64,000 nucleotides of DNA from Hymenobacter psychrotolerans DSM 18569. GTDB lineage: Bacteria > Bacteroidota > Bacteroidia > Cytophagales > Hymenobacteraceae. Numbering within the stretch: the stretch's first letter is position 1; each line of letters starts with the position of its first letter. The notes beneath the pieces were generated by a model, which saw only the letters and a list, made by a program, of their open reading frames with translations, did not search any database and was not told the DNA's origin. Below are positions 16,564 through 24,969 of the stretch, piece after piece. The position numbers were made by a program, and so were the translations under genes. The stretch lies in NCBI RefSeq assembly GCF_900142395.1, contig NZ_FRAS01000005.1, positions 1 through 64,000 on the forward strand. Direction: 5' to 3'.

Positions 16564-18255
16564 TTAAGCTGTGGCTTCGCCGGCGGTGCTGGCTACCAGG
16601 CGCGTGCTGCCGGGCACCATAACGGGCGGCGCGGCGGTATGGCTGTAGCTCTGGGCCAGCAGATGCGACACTGCCGGCGGCTCCGGGCCCTGGTGCAGCT
16701 GCCGGATCTGTAGTTTCAGCTCTTCTTCCTCGCGGCTCACGCCCCGCTCGTGCTGCTGCGCATGCTCGCCCCACGACTCGGTCATGAAATACTCCAGCAT
16801 TTTGGTGGGGTCAGCCAAGTCGGCGTAGAGGCCCCAGCCAATGGCGCCTTCGCGCCGCCGGATGTGGGCCAGCTTTTCCATGAGATAAGTAAAGGCCGGC
16901 CGGTTTTCGGGGGCAATGCGGTAGGTTGTCGTGATAATGACCGGGCCCTCGTCGGAGGCCGGCTCTTCGGCCAGCACGGGCTCCAGGCGCGGCCGGGCCG
17001 GCGTGAAATCCAGCGCTTCAGGCGACGTATACAGCGAAAACCGCAGCACCAGCAGCGTGCTCAGGCCCAGCCAGCCGGCGGCCCCGGTGAGAGCCAGCGG
17101 CAGGCCCCAGCGGGTAGCCACCGAACCCCATACCACGCTGCCCAGCGCCATGCCGCCCTGTATAGTAAGCAGGTAGAGGCTGATAGTACGGGCCTGCACC
17201 CAACGGGGCACCACCGTCTGCACGCCTACGCTGAACGAGTTGAGCACCAGCATCCAGGCCAGGCCCACCAGTACCAGCAAAGCCATCAGTAGCGGCTTGC
17301 TCCCCGAATAGGCCAGGCCCAGCAGCCCGATGGCAAAGGCGCTGGTGGCCAGTGTTACGCGCCAGTCGATGGAAAGGCGGCGGTTGAGGCGCGGCAGCAC
17401 CACGGCCCCCAGCACCGCCCCGGCCCCCATGCACGAAAGCAGTATAGAGTAGAAGGAGGTCGGCAGCTGCAGATGGCGAACCACCACGGCCGGCATCAGG
17501 GCAAACAAGGCGCTGGCCCCGAACGTGAAGCACACGCCCCGCACCAGAATATGCTGCACCGGCGGCGCAAACCGCGCGTAGCGGATACCGCCCCGGATGG
17601 CCGCCAGTACCCGCTCACCGGCCAGCGTGGCGGTAGCCTGCGGCTCGCGCTTCCAGCTGTATACCATATAGATGGTGGCCAGGAACGATATGCCGTTGAG
17701 CAGAAACGCCGCGCCCGCCGAAAAATACCCGATGACGAGGCCGCCCAGCGCCGGCCCGAAGGCGCGCGCCAGATTGAAGCTGACGCTGTTGAGCGCAATA
17801 GCCTGGGGTAGCTCGGCGCGCGGCACCACTTCCGGCGTCACGGTTTGCCACACGGGGTTGTTGAGGGCGCCGCCCAGGCCCAGCAGAAACGTGAGTGTGA
17901 GCAGCAGCCACGGCGTATTGAACCCCAACAAAGTAACGCTGGCCAGTACCAGCGCCGTCACGGCCATCCAGGTTTGGGTGGCCAGCAGCATGCGGCGGCG
18001 GTCTACCAGGTCGGCGAGGGCGCCGGCGGGCAGGCTCAGCAGAAACACGGGCAGCGCCGAGGCCGTCTGCAGCAGTGCCACCAGGACTGATGAGGTAGTC
18101 AGCTCCGTCATCAGCCCCACCGCGCCCACGTTCTGCATCCAGGTACCAATGTTCGATACGAACGAGGCAATCCAGAGCATCCGGAAAATAGGAATGCGCA
18201 ACGGCGCAAACGCGGAGGTGGGGGCAGCAGGAAGCGGGGTAGTGGGGGTGGGCAT
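16564..18255 (-). CDS. MFS exporter (EntS-like, MFS_3) with extra C-terminal domain
   Basis: 563 residues from the ATG at 18255; the frame upstream runs through a terminator and is not used. Twelve helices cover about residues 20-420, with FRMLWIASFVSNIGTWMQNVGAVGLMT split between the first helices and LADLVDRRRML as motif A, as in the PF05977 (transmembrane secretion effector/EntS) family. After the last helix come about 130 soluble residues (VIITTTYRIAPENRPAFTYL, HIRRREGAIGWGLYAD, EYFMTESWGEHAQQHERG) that resemble the antibiotic-biosynthesis-monooxygenase (dimeric alpha-beta barrel) fold. Such fusions are known for this MFS group. Substrate unknown. Confidence 0.85.
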   Translation of the reverse strand: MPTPTTPLPAAPTSAFAPLRIPIFRMLWIASFVSNIGTWMQNVGAVGLMTELTTSSVLVALLQTASALPVFLLSLPAGALADLVDRRRMLLATQTWMAVTALVLASVTLLGFNTPWLLLTLTFLLGLGGALNNPVWQTVTPEVVPRAELPQAIALNSVSFNLARAFGPALGGLVIGYFSAGAAFLLNGISFLATIYMVYSWKREPQATATLAGERVLAAIRGGIRYARFAPPVQHILVRGVCFTFGASALFALMPAVVVRHLQLPTSFYSILLSCMGAGAVLGAVVLPRLNRRLSIDWRVTLATSAFAIGLLGLAYSGSKPLLMALLVLVGLAWMLVLNSFSVGVQTVVPRWVQARTISLYLLTIQGGMALGSVVWGSVATRWGLPLALTGAAGWLGLSTLLVLRFSLYTSPEALDFTPARPRLEPVLAEEPASDEGPVIITTTYRIAPENRPAFTYLMEKLAHIRRREGAIGWGLYADLADPTKMLEYFMTESWGEHAQQHERGVSREEEELKLQIRQLHQGPEPPAVSHLLAQSYSHTAAPPVMVPGSTRLVASTAGEATA

Positions 18256-18346
18256 AAGCAGACAGCGTGATACCTCTACGTACGCAGCGGCTGCCTGCCA
18301 GGTCGTGAAAACGCATGTAGCGGCCGTGCTGCAGGCCGCAGCAGGC

Positions 18347-18389
18347 GCACAAAAAAGCCCCGAAGAAATTCTCCGGGGCTTTTTTGTGC
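18347..18389 (-). terminator. Strong terminator behind the KGG gene
   Basis: A 16-bp perfect stem (GCACAAAAAAGCCCCG at 18347-18362 with its complement at 18374-18389) with an 11-base loop. T-rich on both strands. Confidence 0.85.
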
Positions 18390-18439
18390 ACAGCAGTGTC
18401 CGAAATGCTGTGCTGGTTTGTAGCTGATTATGGCGCGTA

Positions 18440-18667
18440 CTAAGCCATAGGAGTGGGGCGGCGGCTCTGGCCCCCTTTGCGGCCGGCCTGGCGGGCCTCC
18501 TCCGAGGTCCAGCGGTGGCCGCGGCCACTTTCGTGGGAGGCTTTGCCACCTTCGCTGGCAATGCGGCGCTGGGTTTCGGGGTCCATGGAGGCGAAGCCGC
18601 GGCGGCTGGTCGGACGAGCAGGAGTGTTAGCGGCAGCCGTGCCGCGCGATGATTGAGAAGTAGCCAT
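18440..18667 (-). CDS. KGG-motif stress protein
   Basis: 75 residues from the ATG at 18667 (MATSQSSRG). Contains FASMDPETQRRIASEGGKAS, SHESGRGHRWTSEEARQAGRKGG: the glycine-lysine-rich KGG (stress-induced bacterial acidophilic repeat, YciG/GsiB-like) pattern. These hydrophilic proteins are linked to general stress or desiccation responses. It lies 49 bases downstream of the STAS gene on the same strand, so they may be co-transcribed, with the strong terminator behind them. Confidence 0.85.
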   Translation of the reverse strand: MATSQSSRGTAAANTPARPTSRRGFASMDPETQRRIASEGGKASHESGRGHRWTSEEARQAGRKGGQSRRPTPMA

Positions 18668-18716
18668 CAGAAAAAAGAAAAAGTGGAAAGGAATCAAAGA
18701 ATAGAAGTGGGCCAGG

Positions 18717-19064
18717 TCATGCCGTGCCCACCCGGTTACTTGTGGAGCCCAGCGCCGCCGGCCACAGCTGAAACAGCTGGTCGAGGTGGAGCAGGCGCAG
18801 GGCGCGTTCCAGCACGGGGCCTACATGGTAGAGGAGTACATCGGCGCCGGCGGCACGGGTCAGCAGCAGCTGCGACACCAGAAAGCTGACGCCCCGCGTG
18901 CGCAGGCAGCCCAGCCGCTGGCAGTCGATGAGCAGGCAGGGCCGCCCGTTGTCGTCGGTAGCCGCGCTGCTTAGGCGGCGGGCCAGCTGCACTGGGTCTG
19001 TCAGGTTCACATCTACCGTGTAGATGCGGCCCGCCTGATCAGGAAGAGAATTGGAAGGGTACAT
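18717..19064 (-). CDS. STAS-domain protein (anti-sigma-factor antagonist-like)
   Basis: 115 residues. IYTVDVNLTDPVQLARRLSS, PCLLIDCQRLGCLRTRGVSFLVSQLLL and ADVLLYHVGPVLERALRLLHLDQLFQLW follow the strand-helix pattern of STAS domains (SpoIIAA/RsbV family). The serine/threonine normally phosphorylated after the LDCxxL strand is replaced: the motif is CQRLGCLRTRGVSFL, so regulation by phosphorylation is doubtful. No anti-sigma kinase is encoded nearby. Adjacent to the KGG protein gene, suggesting a stress-response role. Confidence 0.75.
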   Translation of the reverse strand: MYPSNSLPDQAGRIYTVDVNLTDPVQLARRLSSAATDDNGRPCLLIDCQRLGCLRTRGVSFLVSQLLLTRAAGADVLLYHVGPVLERALRLLHLDQLFQLWPAALGSTSNRVGTA

Positions 19065-19213
19065 GGCTAGAGAAACGAGTGTCAGAAGTGGGGTAGTATG
19101 GCCACTGATGTGGTCTTGTCTGGCGTAACTCCTTCAAAGCTAGTGCACAATGTTAAGGTCCAGCTCCGTGTTAGTACCTGTTTTTTGCCTCCGTATAAGT
19201 ACTGAGTGCCGCT

Positions 19214-19638
19214 CTATATTCCGCCTGCCGGAGCACCGTAGCTCACGCGGGCTTGCGGCAGCTGGTCGGGGATGAACTGGATGGGGCCGAACAGCCAGCT
19301 GGCCCCGCCTGGCCGCAGCCGTTGCAGCGAAAAGTGCCCGCACAGATAGGTCCCGCGCAGCGTCAGGCGCAGGCGGTTGAGGCAGGCTGCTACCGGCAGC
19401 GTGGAAGTAGGCAGAGTGCCGGTGCCGGCATCCAGCAGCGTGTCGGGCAACGCTACTGCCGCCGATGCCTCGGTCATGAGCAGGGTAGTGCGCGAGTTGA
19501 TGGTGCGGCGCGACTCATAGGGCAGCACCCAGTGCGCGAGCGGCACACTGCCTGCGGGGGCAGCGACTCAAAGAGGGCCAGGTGCTGGTAGGCCCCGGCT
19601 CCGGCCGATTGGCGAAGCTCGAAACGAATCGTTGGCAT
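19214..19638 (-). pseudogene. Small hypothetical gene interrupted by a frameshift
   Basis: From the ATG at 19638 the reverse strand reads MPTIRFELRQSAGAGAYQHL and ALFES, then reaches a run of five C (plus-strand G run near 19556-19560). Continuing one frame over, translation goes on as GSVPLAHWVLPYESRRTIN and ends at 19214 with VSYGAPAGGI. The downstream part on its own would need a GTG start at 19546. Adding one C to the run would join both halves into about 140 residues without a stop, so this is either a real frameshift mutation in a homopolymer or a sequencing error. The protein family is not recognised. It lies upstream of the STAS and KGG genes on the same strand. Confidence 0.45.
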
Positions 19639-20435
19639 ACGAGAAAGGTGAAAATGGAAAGGGCAGGCTCTGGTGAAGTAGCGGAGCAACAGCCGTATCA
19701 CATGGTGCTTCGCCGCTTTGGCAGCTGCACCCCGCTTGGCGGCAGGGTGCGGCAGAATGCGTGGCCAATGGGGCAGCAGGTGTCCTGACAAGGCAGGCGC
19801 TTGGCTGCAGCTGGCTGCCCGTGTGCTACGGGCGGGTTCCCATCGGCCGGCCCCGTAACCGGGCAGCCAACTCCCTCCTTAAACGTATTGCCCAGCCCCT
19901 ACAGACGAGGTATAACTACTGAAAAGCTCGGCGAGAAGCACTGATTTACTCGTCCGTATATTTCGGCAACCCGACGAAAAAATGCCTCCAAAGCCTGTGA
20001 AAAGCTGGCCCGCATCCATGCCCTCCTGAGTGGATGAACGATGGCGGCCCGCTGCAACAGGCGTGAGTAGCGGCTAGTGGCCCAGCATGCACAGTCATTG
20101 AGGCAGTGAAGGCCAGGATTGCACCTGCGCGCCCCAGCTAGACAACTGTTGCGGCATTTTACTGCTCCGCGTTAGGGCGGATAGCAAAGCGCCACACCAC
20201 AACGGGCAACCGGCCAGCGGGCTGGTTGCCCGTTGTGGCTCGTGCCCGGTACGAGTCTGCTCTTCGGCGGCCTGTGGCACTGGCTCCGCTCACGCCCGCC
20301 AGCACGGCGTGCTGCCGGGGGGCAGGTTGCGGAGGTGGCACGCAGCTGAGCCATAACATCGGCCGGGGGCGCGCGTAAGCCGGAGCTTATGTACTATAGT
20401 TCGGGTTTTCACGAAGCAGTAGCCAGCCAACAGCC
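19639..20435. other. Non-coding stretch with one strong hairpin
   Basis: About 800 bases without a convincing gene: all frames are short, arginine/proline-rich and lack family resemblance. It separates the minus-strand stress genes from the plus-strand histidine kinase and presumably holds both promoters, but no clear TAnnTTTG box was found. The only outstanding structure is the hairpin at 20197-20238. Confidence 0.6.
20197..20238. repeat. 15-bp perfect hairpin
   Basis: CCACAACGGGCAACC (20197-20211) and its exact complement (20224-20238) around a 12-base loop. Within the loop CCAGC/GCTGG could form an alternative stem. There is no T run on either side, so it is not a typical terminator. Confidence 0.75.
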
Positions 20436-22424
20436 ATGAGTACTTTCCCTTCTGCCTCTTCCCGGGATGTAGCGCAGCTGCGGCTGCAGGAATGGCGGGC
20501 CCGGGCCGAGGAGCGCCACCGGCTGGTGGCGCAGACGATCGGGGAGAAAAGCCCGGAGGAAGTGCTGCGCCTGGTGCAGGACCTGCAGGTGCGCCAGATG
20601 GAGCTGGAAATGCAGTATGAGCAGCTGCTGCTGGCCCAGCAGGAAGCCGAAACCCTGCGGACCCAGTACGTAGACCTGTACGAGTTTGCCCCGGTAGGCT
20701 ACTGCACACTCCTGCCCGACGGCACCATCACGCAGCTAAACCTGCACTGCAGCCAGCTGCTGGGCAGCCCGCGCCAGCAGCTGCTGGGGCGGCGGTTCGG
20801 GGTGTTTGTGCCGTTGCAGGAGCGTCACCGCTTCGCCGATTTTCTGGCGCAGGCGTTCCAAACGGGCACGCAGGAAACCTGTGAGCTGACTATGAACCGC
20901 AGTGACGGCAGCTGCTTCTATGCGCAGTTTATTGCGCTGGCCATCGCCGGCTCCACCGGCCAGCCCGCTACCCACTGCCGCCTGGCCCTGCTGGATACCA
21001 CCACGCGCCACCATGCCGTAGCGGGCCTGGCGGCCAGCGAAGCCCGCTTCCGCACCCTGTTTGAGCAAAGCGCTGATGCCGCGCTGCTGGTCCGCAACCA
21101 CCACATTCTGGACTGCAACGAGGCGGCCATGCGGATGATAGGAGCCCGGGAAAAATCTGAGCTGTTAAACAAGCCCCTGAACTTTAAGGTACCCGACAGG
21201 CAGACCAACGGCCGCAGCAGCCTGCTCCTGATTCAGGAGCATGAGGCTGCCGTGCAGGCCAAGGGAGCACACCGGTTCGAGTGGTTTCGCTACAACCTGC
21301 AGGGGGAGCCTATGTGGCTTGAAATCACGCTCACTAACATTGCCGTGGGCGGCGAGCAGCTGATTCATGCCGTGTGGCGCGACATTACCGCGCAACGGGC
21401 CGCCCGCGAGCAGCTGCGGGCCGAAAAGGAATTCTCGGAAAGCCTGCTCGCCAACAGTATCGACTGCATTGTGGCCCTGGACCGGCAGGGCTGCGTGACG
21501 GCCTGGAACCGCCAAGCCGAGCACTACTCCGGCCTGGCCGAAACAGCGGTGCTCGGCAAAAGCATCTACACCGTTTTTCCGCACCTCGACACGGCGCAGG
21601 TGCATGCCGTGTTGCAGCGCGTACTGGCCGGGGAACAAATCCTGAAGAGCAGCCCGAGCTTCGTGGATCTGCCGGGCCAGTTCGATGCGCATCTGGTGCC
21701 CTTGCGCAACACCGACAACCAGCAGGTAACCGGGGTGCTGGCCATTATCCGCGACATGACCGAGCGCACCCGCCTGCTCGAAGAAGCCACCCGCCTCAAA
21801 CTCAGCCAGCAGCAGGAAGTGTTATCGGCCATTCTCAACACCCAGGAAGCGGAGCGCAAGCGTATCGCGGAGGCGCTGCACAACGGGCTGGGGCAGGTGC
21901 TCTATGCCACCAAGCTGCACCTGGAGCGGGCCGCCGCCACGGCCAAGCGTGACAAGGGCCTGTCTCTGCTCGATGAAGCCATCAAGATGACGCGCAGCAT
22001 CTCCTTCGAGCTGACTCCCGGTATTCTGGAAGATTTTGGGCTCGAATATGCCCTGAAAGAGTTGGTGCGCCGCATTCCGCGCTCCAGCATAAAAATGCAC
22101 CTGCACGTGGCTGGCCTGCGGGAGTCGCTGCCAGCGCTGCTGGAGCTGGCCGTGTACCGGATGGTGCAGGAGCTGCTCAACAACATCATCAAGCATTCGG
22201 AGGCGCAGGAAGCCTTTGTGCATGTGGTGCGCGAGGGAGAGGTTCTCGCCATTTCGGCCGAGGACAACGGCCAGGGCTTCGACCTGCTCAGCAAGGAAAA
22301 AGCCGGTATCGGCATCGGGCTGCCCGGCATCCGCAACCGGGTGGGGCTGCTGGGCGGTAAGCTCACCATCGACTCGCGCCCCGGCCAGGGCACCATCGTA
22401 AGCGTAGAGCTGCCGGTGAAGTAG
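20436..22424 (+). CDS. PAS-domain sensor histidine kinase (HisKA_3 / NarL-type), soluble
   Basis: 662 residues without transmembrane helices. An N-terminal coiled-coil-like stretch (about 10-70, rich in E/Q/L) leads into three PAS-like domains: about 75-190 (YEFAPVGYCTLLPDGTITQLN), about 205-325 (FRTLFEQSADAALLVRNHHI, ending in a PAC-like VWRDITAQR) and about 335-450 (SLLANSIDCIVALDRQGCVTAW, ending RDMTERT). The dimerisation domain carries the phospho-acceptor His482 in AERKRIAEALHNGLGQ, the HisKA_3 pattern, followed by the ATPase domain with N-box QELLNNIIKHSEA and G-boxes EDNGQGFD and GIGIGLPGIRNRV. Such kinases normally pair with a NarL/LuxR-type response regulator; none is encoded nearby, so it is an orphan. 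Confidence 0.92.
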   Translation: MSTFPSASSRDVAQLRLQEWRARAEERHRLVAQTIGEKSPEEVLRLVQDLQVRQMELEMQYEQLLLAQQEAETLRTQYVDLYEFAPVGYCTLLPDGTITQLNLHCSQLLGSPRQQLLGRRFGVFVPLQERHRFADFLAQAFQTGTQETCELTMNRSDGSCFYAQFIALAIAGSTGQPATHCRLALLDTTTRHHAVAGLAASEARFRTLFEQSADAALLVRNHHILDCNEAAMRMIGAREKSELLNKPLNFKVPDRQTNGRSSLLLIQEHEAAVQAKGAHRFEWFRYNLQGEPMWLEITLTNIAVGGEQLIHAVWRDITAQRAAREQLRAEKEFSESLLANSIDCIVALDRQGCVTAWNRQAEHYSGLAETAVLGKSIYTVFPHLDTAQVHAVLQRVLAGEQILKSSPSFVDLPGQFDAHLVPLRNTDNQQVTGVLAIIRDMTERTRLLEEATRLKLSQQQEVLSAILNTQEAERKRIAEALHNGLGQVLYATKLHLERAAATAKRDKGLSLLDEAIKMTRSISFELTPGILEDFGLEYALKELVRRIPRSSIKMHLHVAGLRESLPALLELAVYRMVQELLNNIIKHSEAQEAFVHVVREGEVLAISAEDNGQGFDLLSKEKAGIGIGLPGIRNRVGLLGGKLTIDSRPGQGTIVSVELPVK

Positions 22425-22451
22425 GTTATGAGGTGAAAGGTGAAAAGTGAA

Positions 22452-22634
22452 AGGTGATGAGGTGATGAGGTGAAAGGTAAAAAGAACGTCATTCCGAGCG
22501 AAGCCGAAGAATCTCGCGTGCTGAGGTTGTGGTAGTAATCCAACATCAGTACGCGAGATTCCTCGGCAAGCTCGGAATGACGAGCCGGCTTTTACTTGTG
22601 GCGTATCACTTCATCACCCCATCACTTCATCACA
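22452..22634. repeat. Complementary simple-sequence words around a palindromic element
   Basis: A GGTGATGAGGTGATGAGGTG word (from 22452) on the left and a CATCACCCCATCACTTCATC-type word (about 22607-22634) on the right are imperfect complements and bracket the palindromic element at 22487-22582, between two convergent genes. Confidence 0.5.
22487..22582. repeat. Palindromic intergenic element, copy 1 (class B loop)
   Basis: Arms CGTCATTCCGAGCGAAGCCG... (from 22487) and ...CTCGGAATGACG (to 22582), with an inner AATCTCGCGT/ACGCGAGATT pairing and a loop of about 30 bases. Shares its outer arms with the elements at 45273 and 51382. Confidence 0.8.
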
Positions 22635-24780
22635 ACCGAATACCGATGCCGGGGCCGAACAGGAAGAACAAGGACTTTTTGTTCATGAGGTAGCCGCCGC
22701 CGAGGTAGAGCGGGAAGGTGAGCTTGGCGTCGGAGCGGGTGGGATACACCGAGCCCAGCACCACAATGCCCAGGTCGCGCTTGATATCGGGGTTTTCGCT
22801 CAGGTTGAAGGCGTTCAGCGCCACGAAGCCCGCCCCAATCTTGTAGGGCCGCAGCTTGTTGATTTTGGTGGGGTGGTAGAAGCTGAACTGCGCCAGCGTG
22901 GCCAGCGAAATACCCCCAAACGAGGTGAAGCTCGACTCGCCTTTGTATTTGGTGAGCAAACCGCCCGGAAAGCTGATATCGATATCGAACTTCACGCGGC
23001 GCTGCAGCACCAGCTCCAGCTTCTGCGTAAAGCCGGCCTCCTGATACTGCGCCTGGTTGTGCCGCACCGTAATGATAATCGTGCTCCAGTCGTCGAGGGC
23101 GTAGGTTTTGCGGGCGGAGAGCAGGTTGTTGAGGCTGATATTGCCCACCTGGCACTGCTTGTCCTGATAGAAAGCCGCCCGCACCGAGTTTTCGCCGGGG
23201 CACACCACAATATTGTCCACGGTGCGCATCTCAATCAGCTCGCCCTTGGCATTCTGGGTCCGGATATCGAAAATCAGGTACTGCTTGCCGTAGAGCTGCT
23301 TGTCGGAGTCGATGCCGGCGGTATTGAAGCTGAACACCACGTCGCTCACTGTCCGGTCGTAGAGCACCGGGCCGTTCAGGCGCGTCACGGGCCGCGGCGA
23401 CTCCCCGAACGTCACGTTCACGAAGTCGAGCGGGCGCGGCCGCTGAAACTCCCGCACCGCCAGACTCTGGCCCGTGGGCACCCCGGCATTGAAGATGGTG
23501 ATGCGCCGCTTGTCGATGGTGACGGGCACCTGCACGCGGTACACTACGGCCGCATCGGTCCGGATGCTGGAGTCGGAGGGAATCACCTGCACGTCCTCGA
23601 AGTGGAAGCGCGCCCGGGCCAGCGACTCGCCCTCCAGCCGCACATCCAAGGTTTCGCCGGGATTCACGTTGGGGCTGCTGGTCCAGTCGCCGCCGCGGTG
23701 CCGCACGCTCACGGCGTTGACGGTGGTTTTGGGCGAGATGTTGAAGTTGGTGATGTACTTGGCCTGGTCGTTCTCCTTGATGTAGAGGTAGCTGTCGGTC
23801 TGGCGGTGCGTGTTGTAGACGCGCAGCCAGCACAGCACCCGGTCGTTGGTCAGGTACTGGCGCGTAAACACTTCCGCAATCAGGGCGCCGCCGGCTTCTT
23901 CCTGCTCTTCCACCCGGTACGTGCGCTTCAGGTCGAAGGTGCGGCCGTTGTCGAGAATCAGCTCCACACCCCTGCGCCGCGACACCTCATCCAGCGTAAT
24001 TTCCTTCTTATCGACGCTCAGAAAGCGCAGCCGCGAGGCCTTCACCGTGAATTCCTGCCGGATGGGCGGCAGCGCGTAGCTGATGCGGCGGTTGTTGTCG
24101 GTGAGGAACGGCCGCTCGGTCTGGGGCTGCACCGTGAGCAGTCGGTTGCCCAGTGCATTAGGCAGCACATGCAGCCGCAGCCCGCCCTTTTCCTGCGTAA
24201 TGCGGTAGTCGATGTCGCGGCCCTTGGTCCAGTCGGCGCTGGTGCGGATGTTTTTGGGGTTGTTGCTACTCAGCTCAAACACCTTTTCCTCGCCCACAAA
24301 CAGCTCCGTGTCGGCGGGGCGCAGCTCCAGGGTGGTGCGCGTCACGGGCAGCAGGTTCACGGTCTGCGTGAGGGCCGCGCCCCCGGCCGAGTCGTTGGCC
24401 TGCGTGAAGGTGAGGCGCAGAAACCGCGCCGCCGTCAGCTCCTTGAACTTGATTTTGGCGCGGTAGAACTGCCCGCCCGGCGCGGGCGTCAGCGAGTCGA
24501 GCAGCAGGAAGTCGGCGGAGCGTACGAGGCGCAGCGGCCGGCCCGTCCGCCCGTTTCCGGGGTACACTTCCAGCTCGGCGGTTTCGTCTTCCTGGCTGTA
24601 GTAGAAATACAGGTTGGGCTCGTTCTGCACCAGCACCGTGTGGCGGCTCAGCTGGTAGCGCATCGTGTCGGTGCGCAGCACCAGCTCACGCAGCAGCGGC
24701 CCCTGGCTGCTGTACGACTGAGCCGTGGCGGTAAGTGAAGTCAGCAGAAGCAAGCCCAGCACCACGAGCAGGCTGGGCAT
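22630..24780 (-). CDS. Large secreted protein of unknown function with beta-barrel-like C-terminus
   Basis: 716 residues from the ATG at 24780 (MPSLLVVLGLLLLTSLTATA, a signal peptide); the frame is open upstream to 24963 but that part crosses the promoter box. I do not recognise the family. The protein is acidic and beta-rich, with repeated segments such as ARFLRLTFTQAND, TTLELRPADTELFVGEEKVFEL and YRVQVPVTIDKRRITIFNAG that suggest tandem immunoglobulin-like modules. The last 130 residues (from KFDIDISFPGGLL) have alternating strands with glycines (IGAGFVALNAFNL, LYLGGGYLMNKKSLFFLFGP) ending GIGIRL, as in small outer-membrane barrels. It may be an outer-membrane anchored surface protein. Alone on its strand, 190 bases upstream-facing from ackA's end. 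Confidence 0.6.
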   Translation of the reverse strand: MPSLLVVLGLLLLTSLTATAQSYSSQGPLLRELVLRTDTMRYQLSRHTVLVQNEPNLYFYYSQEDETAELEVYPGNGRTGRPLRLVRSADFLLLDSLTPAPGGQFYRAKIKFKELTAARFLRLTFTQANDSAGGAALTQTVNLLPVTRTTLELRPADTELFVGEEKVFELSSNNPKNIRTSADWTKGRDIDYRITQEKGGLRLHVLPNALGNRLLTVQPQTERPFLTDNNRRISYALPPIRQEFTVKASRLRFLSVDKKEITLDEVSRRRGVELILDNGRTFDLKRTYRVEEQEEAGGALIAEVFTRQYLTNDRVLCWLRVYNTHRQTDSYLYIKENDQAKYITNFNISPKTTVNAVSVRHRGGDWTSSPNVNPGETLDVRLEGESLARARFHFEDVQVIPSDSSIRTDAAVVYRVQVPVTIDKRRITIFNAGVPTGQSLAVREFQRPRPLDFVNVTFGESPRPVTRLNGPVLYDRTVSDVVFSFNTAGIDSDKQLYGKQYLIFDIRTQNAKGELIEMRTVDNIVVCPGENSVRAAFYQDKQCQVGNISLNNLLSARKTYALDDWSTIIITVRHNQAQYQEAGFTQKLELVLQRRVKFDIDISFPGGLLTKYKGESSFTSFGGISLATLAQFSFYHPTKINKLRPYKIGAGFVALNAFNLSENPDIKRDLGIVVLGSVYPTRSDAKLTFPLYLGGGYLMNKKSLFFLFGPGIGIRL

Positions 24781-24875
24781 GGGCAGGCGAAATCCCGGGT
24801 GAAGGCGCACGGGGCAGGCAACGTCAGAAGATGAAACGGCAGAAACCGGCCGCAGCCACAGTTTCCCTAAGCACG

Positions 24876-24883
24876 CAAAGGTA
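24876..24883 (-). promoter_or_regulatory. -7 promoter box of the unknown secreted protein gene
   Basis: Minus-strand TACCTTTG is an exact TAnnTTTG match, 95 bases upstream of the ATG at 24780. Confidence 0.5.
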
Positions 24884-24969
24884 GGGCGCGCGGCACGGAA
24901 CCGGGTAAGAAAACTGGTATTTCTGCGGCTGCAAGGCCTGCCGGGCGCGGCAAGCGGCGGCACTCGCTG

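Noticed and set aside
20095-20359. Short minus-strand frames in the non-coding stretch
   Set aside because: Three overlapping frames are open at once, all Arg/Pro/Ala-rich, caused by the hairpin and high GC content rather than coding.
22873-24738. 621-codon open frame on the plus strand
   Set aside because: Antisense to the unknown secreted protein. I preferred the minus strand because it has a signal peptide, a promoter box and normal residue composition.
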